DNA from: Rhizobiales bacterium CCH10-E5
Lineage (GTDB): Bacteria; Pseudomonadota; Alphaproteobacteria; Rhizobiales; Beijerinckiaceae
Assembly (NCBI GenBank): GCA_001556125.1
Contig: LSIG01000046.1
Span: forward strand, 62,001 to 126,000
DNA: 64,000 bases
Direction of reading: 5' to 3'
Part shown: positions 43,555 through 54,634 of the stretch, piece after piece
Numbering within the stretch: position 1 is the stretch's first letter
How the letters are laid out: every line of letters begins with the position of its first letter
Position numbers and translations under genes: made by a program
Notes under the pieces: model-generated
The model's input: only the letters and a program-made list of their open reading frames with translations
The model's database searches: none
Told to the model about the DNA's origin: nothing

Positions 43555-44166
43555 ATGAAGCTTTACGATGGCGGGCGGGCCCCCAATCCGCGCAGGGTGC
43601 GGATTTTCTTCGCCGAGAAGGGCGTGCCGCTGCCCGAACTCGTGCCGGTCGACATCGGCAAGCGCGAGCACAAGAGCGAGGCCTTCACGAAGCTCAACCC
43701 CGCGCAGCGCCTGCCGGTCCTGGTGCTGGATGACGGGACGGCCCTGGCCGAGACCATCGCGATCTGCCGCTATGTCGAGAGCCTGCACCCGCAGCCGCCG
43801 CTCTTCGGCCGCGACGCGCGCGAGCAGGCCCTCGTCGAGATGTGGAACCGGCGCATCGAGCTCGGTCTCTTCGCCGCCGTCGCGGCAGTGTTTCGCCACT
43901 CCCATCCCTCGATGGCGGAACTCGAGATGCAGGTGCCGGAATGGGCCGAGGCCAATCGCGAGCAGATCGACGATCACCTCTGGCTGCTCGAACTCCAGCT
44001 CGCCGGCAGCCGCTTCGTCTGCGGCGAGGAACTCACGGTCGCCGACATCACGGCCGGCATCGCGATCGACTTCATGAAGCCCTCGCGCATTCCGCTGCCG
44101 GAGGATTTCGTCCAGATCCGGCGCTGGCATGCCGAGTTGACCGCGCGACCGAGCTGGAAGGCCTGA
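43555..44166 (+). CDS. Glutathione S-transferase family protein
   Basis: A 203-residue two-domain GST. The thioredoxin-like part has MKLYDGGRAPNPRRVRIFFAEKG, the cis-Pro motif RLPVLVLDDG and AETIAICRYVE; the helical domain has the N-capping motif TVADITAGIAID. GGGAGAGG precedes the ATG. Its stop overlaps the next start (TGATG). Substrate unknown. Confidence 0.93.
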   Translation: MKLYDGGRAPNPRRVRIFFAEKGVPLPELVPVDIGKREHKSEAFTKLNPAQRLPVLVLDDGTALAETIAICRYVESLHPQPPLFGRDAREQALVEMWNRRIELGLFAAVAAVFRHSHPSMAELEMQVPEWAEANREQIDDHLWLLELQLAGSRFVCGEELTVADITAGIAIDFMKPSRIPLPEDFVQIRRWHAELTARPSWKA

Positions 44167-44636
44167 TGCGGACCGGCCTCCTCCTGCTGGCGGCGCTGGC
44201 CGCGCTGATCGGGCCGGCGCGGTCGGCCGAGCGGCTCGACGGCGATGCGATTCGGCGCGCCTTCGAGGGCAACACCGTCAGCGGCCGCTACACCAATGGC
44301 GGCTTCTTCACCGAGTATCACGACCCGGACGGCCGCGCGCTCGGGCACAATGGCTGGCAGCCGAACCGCGACGCCTGCTGGACCACGCGCGCCGACCAGG
44401 TCTGCTACTATTACGGCCCGCAGAGCGACCGCACGGTGCATTGCTTCACCGTGGAGCTGAACCGCGACCTCTACATCCTGCGCAATGCCGGCAATCGCCA
44501 GATCAATGCGCTGGCCTCGGTCGAGCCGGGCAATCCGCGCAAGCACAGTGACCATGGCGAGGCCTGGTATTGCGACGGGCTGATCTCGAAGGCGCCGGAG
44601 ATCCCGATGACGCGACGGCGCGTCGCTTCGCGGTGA
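44166..44636 (+). CDS. Secreted protein of unknown function, tandem paralogue A
   Basis: A 156-residue protein with a signal peptide (MRTGLLLLAALAALIGPARSA). The mature part has ERLDGDAIRRAFEGNTVSGRY, DACWTTRADQVCYYYGP, HCFTVELNRDLYILR and WYCDGLIS. The four Cys contexts are shared with the next gene. I cannot name the family with confidence; it has the look of the DUF995-type periplasmic proteins of rhizobia. Starts inside the GST stop and ends inside the start of its paralogue (TGATG in both cases). Confidence 0.85.
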   Translation: MRTGLLLLAALAALIGPARSAERLDGDAIRRAFEGNTVSGRYTNGGFFTEYHDPDGRALGHNGWQPNRDACWTTRADQVCYYYGPQSDRTVHCFTVELNRDLYILRNAGNRQINALASVEPGNPRKHSDHGEAWYCDGLISKAPEIPMTRRRVASR

Positions 44637-45103
44637 TGCGGAACCCGACGCTGCCTTTCGTCCTGCTGGCGGTGCTGGCGACCTCCGGCACGGGGCAGGC
44701 GGCGGAGCGCCTCGACGGCGAGGCGATCCGCAAGGCCTTCGAAGGCAACACCGTCGCCGGGCGCTATGCCGGGACCAACCGCCCCTTCAGCGAGCACCAC
44801 CATCCCGACGGCCGCGCCACGGGCCATAACCGCGGCGTGCCCAATACCGACGCCTGCTGGACCATCACCGCCGATTCCGTCTGCTACTATTATGGCCCGC
44901 GCGAGACGCGGCGGACCTATTGCTTCACGGTCGAGCGCAGCGAGCGGCTCTACATCCTGCGCCGGCAGCCGGGTGGCGAGATCAACGCCATGGGAACTGT
45001 CGCGGCGGGCGATACCGAAGGAGCCAGCGCCGGCGCGCCCGCCTGGAACTGCGACGGGTTGATCTCCGCGGCGCCGCCTTCCGCGCGCCTCGCCCGCCGA
45101 TGA
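44636..45103 (+). CDS. Secreted protein of unknown function, tandem paralogue B
   Basis: A 155-residue protein with a signal peptide (to about residue 22, GTGQAAE). It repeats the layout of the previous gene: ERLDGEAIRKAFEGNTVAGRY, DACWTITADSVCYYYGP, YCFTVERSERLYILR and WNCDGLIS, so it arose by tandem duplication. Differences lie in the His-rich SEHHHPDGRATGHN loop and the C-terminal end. Its stop overlaps the UDG-like gene start by 4 bp (ATGA). The four conserved Cys could form disulfides. Confidence 0.85.
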   Translation: MRNPTLPFVLLAVLATSGTGQAAERLDGEAIRKAFEGNTVAGRYAGTNRPFSEHHHPDGRATGHNRGVPNTDACWTITADSVCYYYGPRETRRTYCFTVERSERLYILRRQPGGEINAMGTVAAGDTEGASAGAPAWNCDGLISAAPPSARLARR

Positions 45104-45726
45104 CGACGCAGGACGGGCTGGACGCCCTTCTGCGCGAGCTGCGGGCCTGCCGGGTTTGCCGGGATGCACCGTTGCGCGGTCCGCCGCTTCCCCATGAGCC
45201 ACGTCCTGTCATCCAGGCCTCCGCCACGGCCCGGCTCTGCATCGCGGGGCAGGCGCCGGGGACACGGGTCCATGCCAGCGGACGGCCCTTCACCGATCCG
45301 TCCGGCGTGCGGCTTCGGCAATGGCTCGGCCTCGACGAGGCCCGCTTCTACGACGCGTCGCGGGTGGCGATCGTGCCCATGGGCCATTGTTTCCCGGGGC
45401 TCGACGCGAAGGGCAGCGACCTGCCGCCCCGGGCCGAATGCGCGCCGCTCTGGCGAGACCGCGTCTTCACTGCGCTGCCTTCGGTCGAACTCGTGCTGGC
45501 CATCGGGCAGTACGCCCAGGCCTGGCATCTCGGCCCCGCGCGCGGCGGGACCCTCTCGCAGACGGTGGCGCAGTGGCGGGCGATCCTCGACCGCCCGGTT
45601 CGCCCTCAGGTCATCCCGTTGCCGCATCCGTCCTGGCGCAACAATGGCTGGCTGCGGAAGCATCCCTGGTTCGAGGAGGAACTGCTGCCGGTGCTGCGCG
45701 TGGAGGTCGCGCGGTTGATGGGATGA
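45100..45726 (+). CDS. Uracil-DNA glycosylase superfamily protein
   Basis: A 208-residue UDG-fold protein. CIAGQAPGTRVHASGRPFTDPSG stands for the GxAPG motif 1 region, VLAIGQYAQAWHLG is the central strand and LPHPSWRNNGWLRKHPWFEEEL is the motif 2 region with the HPS signature. N-terminal CRVCRD could be part of an Fe-S site, as in families 4 and 5, but four clear ligands are not obvious. DNA repair is the likely role; activity is not assured. Last gene of the overlapping run. Confidence 0.85.
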   Translation: MTTQDGLDALLRELRACRVCRDAPLRGPPLPHEPRPVIQASATARLCIAGQAPGTRVHASGRPFTDPSGVRLRQWLGLDEARFYDASRVAIVPMGHCFPGLDAKGSDLPPRAECAPLWRDRVFTALPSVELVLAIGQYAQAWHLGPARGGTLSQTVAQWRAILDRPVRPQVIPLPHPSWRNNGWLRKHPWFEEELLPVLRVEVARLMG

Positions 45727-45750
45727 GCGGGCGTGTGTGCGTCGCCGGCG

Positions 45751-46137
45751 TCAGCGGTAATTGTAGCTTCCCGAGTCCAGCCCGCGATCGAGCTGCCCGC
45801 GCATCCGCAGCACGCCCCGCACCGGCCCGAGCGTCGACTCGCCGCGTCCTTCGAGCTGGACCAGCGCGCCGGTCGAGGTGCCGAAGCCGCTGCGCGAACT
45901 CTTGCCCATCTCGACCCGCACCGACCCGCCGACGCGGACGCAGGAGGTCGACCCCGCCACGCGCACGAAGCCGGGCCCGTATTCGGGGCAGGGGCGCGTG
46001 CCGCCGACATCGGCCGGGACCGGCTTCACGCGCTGCTTCGCAGGGCCGCGGCCGGGCAGGGGCTCGCCGATCGACTGGGCCGGAGCCGCCGCCGCGGTCA
46101 GCAGAAGGGCCAGGGCCGTGGCGGTTACGCGGATCAT
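45751..46137 (-). CDS. Short secreted protein resembling the N-terminus of alphaproteobacterial porins
   Basis: A 128-residue protein with a signal peptide (ending PAQS near residue 22). Residues 50-78 (CPEYGPGFVRVAGSTSCVRVGG and following) match the start of Porin_2-family porins, which begin with a Cys, YGPGF, a short turn, Cys and IGGYVR-like strand. After this it has only about 50 residues, ending SGSYNYR, where a porin would continue for 300 or more. It is not followed by porin-like sequence in another frame, so it looks like a stable mini-protein rather than a fresh break. Confidence 0.75.
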   Translation of the reverse strand: MIRVTATALALLLTAAAAPAQSIGEPLPGRGPAKQRVKPVPADVGGTRPCPEYGPGFVRVAGSTSCVRVGGSVRVEMGKSSRSGFGTSTGALVQLEGRGESTLGPVRGVLRMRGQLDRGLDSGSYNYR

Positions 46138-46226
46138 GAGCTCGGTCCGAGAAGGGAATATTCCGCAGGCTCGCAGCACAAGAAGGCGGCGCTGTGGCGC
46201 CAGCATAGGGCGGGCCCCCGAATCGG

Positions 46227-46250
46227 AAAACCCCGGCCTCGCGACCGGGG
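46227..46250 (-). terminator. Terminator of the first TRAP binding-protein gene
   Basis: On the minus strand, CCCCGG and CCGGGG (46245-46250 with 46231-46236) form a 6-bp GC stem with an 8-nt loop, followed by TTTT (46227-46230). It lies about 40 bp after the stop at 46292. Confidence 0.7.
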
Positions 46251-46291
46251 TGTGGGGTCAGTTGGGCCGCGGAGCGGCCGGTCGCTCCTTG

Positions 46292-48796
<2,505 letters not shown>

Positions 48797-48898
48797 CTAG
48801 AGGAAGCCTCTGCCCTTCGCGAGCGTTTTCGGGCAAGTCGCATTCAACTTTCGACTAGGTTGAGCGCCCTCTTGGCCGGGCCTTGCCGGAGGTGGTTA

Positions 48899-49420
48899 AT
48901 GCAGCCGATGCTGGACACCGAACGCCTGCGCCTGCGCCCACCCCAGGCCGATGATCTCGACGCGCTTCACGCGTGGCGCAGCGATCCTGCTGTGGTGCGC
49001 TTCGTCGGAGGGCGCACGCTCGATCGGGAGGAAGCCTGGCAGCGTCTCCTGCGCATCGCCGGACACTGGTCGCTGTTCGGGCACGGCCTGTTCATGGTTG
49101 AGGAGAAGGCGAGCGGTGCCGTCATCGGCGAGGTCGGCTTGTTCTACGGCCGCCGGGACCTTGGGCCGGATTTCGACGCGGCGCCCGAGATCGGCTGGAT
49201 TCTCGCCGCCGCGGCCCATGGCAGGGGCTATGCGAGCGAGGCGGCGCGGGCAGCGCAAGGCTGGTTCGCCGCGACGCAGGGCGACCGGCGCTGCGTCTGC
49301 ATGATCGATCCTGCGCATGGAGCCTCCTTCCGGGTCGCCGCCAAGCTCGGATACAAGAGCTATCGATCGACGGATTATCACGGCAGTTCCGTGACGCTGC
49401 TCGAACGTCTGCCGGCCTGA
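48899..49420 (+). CDS. GNAT-family N-acetyltransferase (RimJ/RimL-like)
   Basis: A 173-residue acetyltransferase: LDTERLRLRPPQADDLDALHAWRSDP at the start, GAVIGEVGLFYGR, and the acetyl-CoA loop AAAHGRGYASEAARAAQGWF followed by DPAHGASFRVAAKLGYKS. GGAGGTGG is 3 nt before the ATG. The substrate is unknown. The agmatinase-family gene follows after 19 bp. Confidence 0.9.
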   Translation: MQPMLDTERLRLRPPQADDLDALHAWRSDPAVVRFVGGRTLDREEAWQRLLRIAGHWSLFGHGLFMVEEKASGAVIGEVGLFYGRRDLGPDFDAAPEIGWILAAAAHGRGYASEAARAAQGWFAATQGDRRCVCMIDPAHGASFRVAAKLGYKSYRSTDYHGSSVTLLERLPA

Positions 49421-49439
49421 GAGGCCGCAAGGAGTGAGA

Positions 49440-50492
49440 ATGGACCAAGAGAAGCTCGCGCGGCTGCGGCAGCGCTATGCGGACGCCAGCGGCGCCGAAA
49501 TCCACGATCCCCACTTCGCCAGGGTCGCCGCCGGCCAGTTCCAGGGTGACAAGCGGAAATGGCCGTTCTCGGACGTCGCGACCTTTCTCGGCGCGCCTTA
49601 TCGCCCCGATGCGTTGTCCGCTCCGGCCCTTGGAGGGCTGGATGTTGCGATCATCGGTCTGCCGATGGATCTCGGCGTCACCAACCGCGCCGGCACGCGG
49701 CTCGGGCCCCGTGCCGTGCGCGCCATCGAGCGCATCGGCCCGATGGACCATGTCATGGGCACCGCGCCGCTGACCATGCTCAAGGCGGCCGACATAGGCG
49801 ACGTGCCGTTCCGCTCACGCTACTCGCTGGAGAGCTGCCATGAGGACATCGAGGCGACCTTCCGCACCATCGTCGAGTCCGGCGTCTCGCCGCTCGCCGT
49901 CGGCGGCGACCACTCGATCACCTATTCGATCCTGAAGGCGGTTGGCGCGAAGCGGCCGGTCGGCATGGTCCATATCGACGCCCACTGCGATACGTCCGGC
50001 CCCTATGAAGGCTCGAAGTTCCACCATGGCGGCCCGTTCCGTCAGGCGGTGCTCGATGGCGTGCTGGATCCGGAGCGCGTCATCCAGATCGGCATCCGCG
50101 GCGGCGCCGAGTATCTCTGGGAGTTCTCCTATGAGAGCGGCATGACCGTGATCCATGCCGACGAGATGGACGGGCTCGGCCTCGACGCCGTGATCGCCAA
50201 GGCGCTTGCCGTCATCGGTGACGGGCCGACTTATGTCTCCTTCGACGTCGATTCGCTCGATCCCGCCTTCGCGCCGGGCACTGGCACGCCCGAGGTCGGT
50301 GGGCTGACGCCGCGCGAGGCGCTCGCCATCCTGCGCGGCCTGAAGGGCGCCGACATCGTCGCCGCCGACGTCGTCGAGATCGCCCCGCAATATGACGCGA
50401 CCTCGAACACCGCCCATTGCGCGGCGCAGGTGCTCTTCACCGAACTCTGCCTAATTGCCGAGGCGCGGGCGCTGGGGAAGGGGCGGCCTTAA
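49440..50492 (+). CDS. Agmatinase/arginase-family ureohydrolase
   Basis: A 350-residue binuclear metal hydrolase of guanidino compounds. Metal ligands: His158 (GGDHSIT), Asp180, His182, Asp184 (HIDAHCDT), Asp269 and Asp271 (SFDVDSLDPAFAPGTGTPE). The N-terminal extension of about 60 residues and GSKFHHGGPFRQAV are seen in guanidinobutyrase, guanidinopropionase and some agmatinases, so the substrate is open. AAGGAG is 5 nt before ATG 49440; the GTG at 49434 is less likely. Confidence 0.92.
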   Translation: MDQEKLARLRQRYADASGAEIHDPHFARVAAGQFQGDKRKWPFSDVATFLGAPYRPDALSAPALGGLDVAIIGLPMDLGVTNRAGTRLGPRAVRAIERIGPMDHVMGTAPLTMLKAADIGDVPFRSRYSLESCHEDIEATFRTIVESGVSPLAVGGDHSITYSILKAVGAKRPVGMVHIDAHCDTSGPYEGSKFHHGGPFRQAVLDGVLDPERVIQIGIRGGAEYLWEFSYESGMTVIHADEMDGLGLDAVIAKALAVIGDGPTYVSFDVDSLDPAFAPGTGTPEVGGLTPREALAILRGLKGADIVAADVVEIAPQYDATSNTAHCAAQVLFTELCLIAEARALGKGRP

Positions 50493-50501
50493 GGGGCGTG
50501 A

Positions 50502-51179
50502 TCACCCCTTCCGCGCCAGCCAGATGATGTGGCGGGCACCGGACTTGCCCCGGTGAGCCCGCACCATCACTTCCTCGACCGCGAAACCGGCATGGCGCAG
50601 GCGGCCCGTGAAACGCCGGTCGGGCCCTTGCGACCAGACCGCCAGGATGCCGCCGGGACGCAGGGCCGCCTTGGCCAGGCCGAGGCCGCCGTCCTCGTAG
50701 AGCCGATCGTTGGCGGCGACCGTCAACGCCTCCGGCCCATTGTCGACGTCGAGCAGGATCGCGTCGTAGCGCCCGGCGCCGTCCGCGATGACGCGGCCGA
50801 CATCCTGAACGGAAATGCTGACGCGCGGATCGTCGAGGCAGCCGGCGAAGAGCTCCGCCATCGGCCCTCTCGCCCAGTCGACCACGGCGGGGATCAGTTC
50901 CGACACGGTGATCTCGGCCGCCTGCGGGAAACTCGCCAGCGCGGCGCGCAGCGTGAAGCCCATGCCGAGTCCGCCGATCAGGATTTGTGGCTGCGTCCGT
51001 CCTGCCAGCCGCGCCGCGACCAGCGTGGCGAGAGCCTCCTCCGAGCCGCTGAGGCGGCTGTTCATGAGTTCGATAGTGCCAAGCATGATCGAGAATTCGG
51101 CGCCGCGGCGCTTCAGGCGCAGTTCGCGCCCCTTGGCGCCGGGCAGGGTGGCCGTGTCCAGCTGGGTCCAGGGGATCAA
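50502..51179 (-). CDS. Spermidine synthase-like methyltransferase-fold protein
   Basis: A 225-residue Rossmann protein: LRLKRRGAEFSIMLGTIELMNSRLSGSEEALATL, QILIGGLGMGFTLRAAL (cofactor loop), ELIPAVVDWARG, DAILLDVDNGPEALT and RPGGILAVWSQGPDRRF. The conserved start of this group, (M)IPW, places the start at the TTG at 51179; an ATG at 51296 would add 39 residues that do not look like the family. It lacks the usual polyamine-binding gate motif, so aminopropyl transfer is doubtful. Convergent with the agmatinase gene. Confidence 0.85.
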   Translation of the reverse strand: MIPWTQLDTATLPGAKGRELRLKRRGAEFSIMLGTIELMNSRLSGSEEALATLVAARLAGRTQPQILIGGLGMGFTLRAALASFPQAAEITVSELIPAVVDWARGPMAELFAGCLDDPRVSISVQDVGRVIADGAGRYDAILLDVDNGPEALTVAANDRLYEDGGLGLAKAALRPGGILAVWSQGPDRRFTGRLRHAGFAVEEVMVRAHRGKSGARHIIWLARKG

Positions 51180-51426
51180 AAGCGCGTCTCGCGGTCGGAG
51201 GAGCTCCCGAAAGGGGAGGGCGAGGCGGTGGTAGGCAACCCCGGCATCGCCGTCCAGAGCGGACTTCTCCGGGAGGGGCCGATCCGCATGCCGCATAATT
51301 CGGCGTGCGGGCTCACAAAAGCCGCTCGCGCCCCCTTGCGGGCCGGCGGCGCCATCGCCCAATCTGTGGGCAGTGCCGGCAACGGGTCTGGGAACGCCCG
51401 GCCGGCCGAACCCACTGGGAGGTACC

Positions 51427-52206
51427 ATGAAAGGTTTCGCACGAGTCATCGCCGCCGCCCTGCTGACGGCCGTCGGAGCCAGCGGCGCCCTGGCGCAGGC
51501 CAAGGAGTGGAAGGAGGTCCGGATCGGTACCGAAGGCGCCTATCCGCCCTTTAACAACCTCAACGCCAAGAAGGAGCTCGAGGGCTTCGAGATCGACTAC
51601 GGCAACCTGCTCTGCGAGCGGATGAAGGTGAAGTGCACCTGGGTCGTGCAGGACTGGGACGGCATCATCCCGGCGCTGCTCTCGAACAAATACGACATCA
51701 TCATCGCCGGCATGAACGCCACCGACGAGCGCAAGAAGCGGGTCGACTTCACCGCCGTCTACACCAAGACGCCGATCTGGATCATCGGCCCGAAGACCAC
51801 GACCTCGACCGATGTCTCGCCCGCCGCCCTGAAGGGCAAGGCGATCGGCGTGCAGGGCTCGACCGTCCATTCGAACTACGTCGAGAAGGTCTACAAGGAC
51901 TCCACCGCGCGGCCCTATCCGACCCAGGAGGAGGCGAACCTCGACCTGCTGAGCGGGCGCCTCGACTACATCATCGCCGACTCGCTCTCGCTCGAGGATT
52001 TCCTGAACGGCAAGGGCAAGGATTGCTGCAAGAAGATCGGCGAGATCACCCGCGATCCCACGATCCACGGCCCTGGTGTCGGCGGCGCCGTCCGCAAGGA
52101 AGACACCGCCCTGAAGGCGATGTTCGACAAGGCCATCGCCGAGACGATCGCCGACGGCTCGCACAAGAAGATCGCCGACAAGTACTTCAAGATCCCGATC
52201 CTCTGA
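51427..52206 (+). CDS. Polar amino-acid ABC transporter substrate-binding protein
   Basis: A 259-residue periplasmic protein of the lysine/arginine/ornithine/histidine type. Signal peptide to about residue 23 (SGALAQ). Motifs: VRIGTEGAYPPFNNLNAKKELEGFEIDYGNLLC, DGIIPALLSNKYDIIIAGMNATDERKKRVDFT and GVQGSTVHSNYVEK. Cys pairs at KCTW and DCCKK fit the family disulfide. First gene of the uptake operon with two permeases. Confidence 0.95.
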   Translation: MKGFARVIAAALLTAVGASGALAQAKEWKEVRIGTEGAYPPFNNLNAKKELEGFEIDYGNLLCERMKVKCTWVVQDWDGIIPALLSNKYDIIIAGMNATDERKKRVDFTAVYTKTPIWIIGPKTTTSTDVSPAALKGKAIGVQGSTVHSNYVEKVYKDSTARPYPTQEEANLDLLSGRLDYIIADSLSLEDFLNGKGKDCCKKIGEITRDPTIHGPGVGGAVRKEDTALKAMFDKAIAETIADGSHKKIADKYFKIPIL

Positions 52207-52279
52207 TCGGTTCGGCATTCGCGGCCGGCGCGGCTCCCCGCGCCGGCCATGAGGCTCCTCGGCCCGGCACCCCCCATCC

Positions 52280-53008
52280 ATGTTCGACAAGTTTGCGCTC
52301 CTCGGATTCGGCGAAGGCGGCTGGGGGCTCGCCCTGCTCCAGGGCGCCGGCATCACCATCTCGATCGCGCTCGCGACGCTGCCCTTCGGCCTCGCGCTCG
52401 GCTTGATCGTCGCGCTGGGAGCCCGGTCGCAGCGCGCGGTGCCACGCATGCTGGCAACGGCCTACACTACCGTCTTCCGCGGCGTGCCGGAGCTGCTGAC
52501 GCTCTACATCATCTATTTCGGTATCCAGGTGCTCCTCCAGGAGGCCTGGCGGCGCCTCGGCCTGCCGGGCTCCTTCTCGATGCCGCCCTTCGTCGCCGGC
52601 ATGGTCGCGCTCGGCGTGGTGCTCTCGGCCTTCTCCAGCGAGGTCTGGGTCGGCGCGCTGAACTCGATCCCCAAAGGCCAGCGCGAGGCCGCCGCGGCGC
52701 TCGGCCTGACGAAGGGCCAGGCGTTCCGCCTCGTCGTGTTCCCGCAACTGATCCGCGTCGCGCTGCCCGGCCTCGGCAACAACTGGATGGTGTTGCTCAA
52801 GGAGACCTCGCTGGTCTCGGTCATCACCCTGCCGGACATCATGTTCATCACCACCCGGGCCAATGTCGCCACGAAAGAGCCTTTCCTCTTCTTCGGCGCG
52901 GCGATGGCGATCTACCTGTTCTTCTCGATGATTTCGGCCTGGGGCATCGGCCGCATGGAAACGCGCGCCAACCGCGGCATCGCCGCCTTCGGAGGCGCGA
53001 CGCGATGA
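52280..53008 (+). CDS. Amino-acid ABC transporter permease (HisQ-like)
   Basis: A 242-residue permease with five or so TM helices and the EAA loop SIPKGQREAAAALGLTKGQAFRLVVFPQLIRVALPGLGNNW. TTVFRGVPELLTLYIIYFGIQ is the typical segment of the HisQ/ArtQ group. It follows the binding protein gene by 73 bp, and its stop overlaps the next permease start by 4 bp. Confidence 0.95.
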   Translation: MFDKFALLGFGEGGWGLALLQGAGITISIALATLPFGLALGLIVALGARSQRAVPRMLATAYTTVFRGVPELLTLYIIYFGIQVLLQEAWRRLGLPGSFSMPPFVAGMVALGVVLSAFSSEVWVGALNSIPKGQREAAAALGLTKGQAFRLVVFPQLIRVALPGLGNNWMVLLKETSLVSVITLPDIMFITTRANVATKEPFLFFGAAMAIYLFFSMISAWGIGRMETRANRGIAAFGGATR

Positions 53009-53721
53009 CATGGTGCGAGTATCCGGGCTGGGCCGTCGGCAGCGAGGTCCTGCAGAACTATGGCTGCCGGATGGCTACCGGCCTTGGATTGACGCTCCAG
53101 CTCGTCGCGATCTCGGTGTCGCTCGGCTTCCTGCTCGCGATTGGGCTCGCGGTCGCGCGGCTCTACGGGCCGCGCTGGGCGCAGGCCCTGATCAATGGCT
53201 ACACCACCTTCTTCCGCGGCACGCCGCTGCTTTGCCAGCTCTTCCTGGTCTATTACGGCCTCGGCCAGTTCCGCCTGTTCTGGACCGATCTCGGCCTGTG
53301 GTGGTTCTTCCGCGAGCCGTTCTACTGCGCGCTGCTCACCTTCGTGATTAACACGGCCGCCTATCAGGCCGAGATCCTGCGCGGCGCCATCCAGTCGATC
53401 CCGCGTGGCCAGTTCGAAGGAGCGCTGGCGCTCGGCCTCCACCGCTGGTCGAGCCTGCGCCACGTCATCCTGCCGCAGGCGATGATCCTGGCCTTGCGAC
53501 CGCTCGGCAACGAGCTGATCGTCATGATCAAGTCGAGCGCGCTCGCCTCTCTGGTGACGCTCTATGACCTCATGGGCGCGACGCGGCTCGCCTTCTCGCG
53601 CTCCTTCGACCTCTCGATCTATCTCTATGCCGCGCTGCTGTATCTGCTGCTGGTCGAGGTCGTCCGGCGCGTCTGGGACCGGCTGGAAGGGCGCCTGACG
53701 CGGCACATGGCGCTGCGCTGA
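53005..53721 (+). CDS. Amino-acid ABC transporter permease (HisM-like)
   Basis: A 238-residue permease: TTFFRGTPLLCQLFLVYYGLGQF and the EAA loop SIPRGQFEGALALGLHRWSSLRHVILPQAMILALRPLGNE, ending with a basic tail. It forms the pair with the HisQ-like gene. No ATPase gene (HisP/GlnQ type) follows; the convergent gene map comes next. Confidence 0.95.
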   Translation: MTWCEYPGWAVGSEVLQNYGCRMATGLGLTLQLVAISVSLGFLLAIGLAVARLYGPRWAQALINGYTTFFRGTPLLCQLFLVYYGLGQFRLFWTDLGLWWFFREPFYCALLTFVINTAAYQAEILRGAIQSIPRGQFEGALALGLHRWSSLRHVILPQAMILALRPLGNELIVMIKSSALASLVTLYDLMGATRLAFSRSFDLSIYLYAALLYLLLVEVVRRVWDRLEGRLTRHMALR

Positions 53722-53739
53722 GGCAACCTCGCCTCGTGA

Positions 53740-54489
53740 TCAGGCCGGCAGCGTCAGCACCATCGCCCCCTGGGCCGTGGCGACCAGCGTGTGCTCGTAT
53801 TGCACCGTGGGTGCGCGAGGCTCGCCATAGAGCGTCCAGGGATCCTCGCCGTTCTCGGCCCAGTTCGCGCCGAGCGAGAGGAAGGGCTCGATGGTGAAGA
53901 CCTGGCCCTTCTGCATCACCCGGCGTTCCGAGCGATCTGGCCAGGTCGCGAGTTCGGTCGGCTCCTCGTGGAGCGAACGCCCGACGCCATGGCTCGCGAG
54001 GTTGCGCACCAGCGTATAGCCGTTCTTCTCGGCGAAGCGGCCGATCGCCGTACCGATCCCGGAAAGCGGCTTGCCGGCGCCGACCTGCCCGATCCCGACC
54101 CAGAGCGCGCGACGCCCGTCGCGGCAGAGCCGCTCCGTCCTGCGGGCGACGGGTGGCACGGCGAAGGAGGCGCCGGTATCCGAATAGAAGCCGGCCTTCT
54201 CGGCGGAGACGTCGATGTTGACGAGGTCGCCGGCCTCGATGCGCCGCGCGCCGGGAATGCCATGCGCGATCTCGTCATTGACGCTGATGCAGGTCGCGCC
54301 CGGGAAGTCGTAATCCAGCTCCGGCGCCGAGCGCGCGCCCTCCCGCTCGAGCAGGGTGCGCCCGATCCGGTCGAGCTCGGCGGTCGTCATGCCGGGCTCG
54401 ATCGCCTTGCCCATGGCGGCCAGCGTCTGCGCGACGATGCGGCCGATATCCTGCAGGCTCTTGAGGTCGTCGTCATTGGAGATCGTCAT
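53740..54489 (-). CDS. map: Methionine aminopeptidase, type I
   Basis: A 249-residue metalloprotease that removes the initiator Met. Ligands: Asp93 (NIDVSAE), Asp104 (YSDTGASF), His167 (ASHGVGRSLHEEP), Glu201 (FTIEPFL) and Glu232 (VQYEHTLV), with His76 (NDEIAHGIPG) near the substrate. It lacks the N-terminal zinc-finger linker. Whether it is the only map gene of the genome cannot be told here. Confidence 0.95.
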   Translation of the reverse strand: MTISNDDDLKSLQDIGRIVAQTLAAMGKAIEPGMTTAELDRIGRTLLEREGARSAPELDYDFPGATCISVNDEIAHGIPGARRIEAGDLVNIDVSAEKAGFYSDTGASFAVPPVARRTERLCRDGRRALWVGIGQVGAGKPLSGIGTAIGRFAEKNGYTLVRNLASHGVGRSLHEEPTELATWPDRSERRVMQKGQVFTIEPFLSLGANWAENGEDPWTLYGEPRAPTVQYEHTLVATAQGAMVLTLPA

Positions 54490-54634
54490 CGCCGGTGCCT
54501 ATCCCCATCCGGCACCGGCCACAACCGACCCGGCGTCATCGCCCATATGCGCCGCCCAGCCGCGCGCCTTTCCACAGCGGCGGCCACAGGCTAAAGCGCT
54601 GGGGCGAAATTAGAACAGTCAGGCGGAGCGAAAC

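Noticed and set aside
45751..46137. A frameshifted full-length porin
   Set aside because: No porin-like strands or C-terminal Phe end are found in any frame on the downstream side; the UDG-like gene lies there instead.
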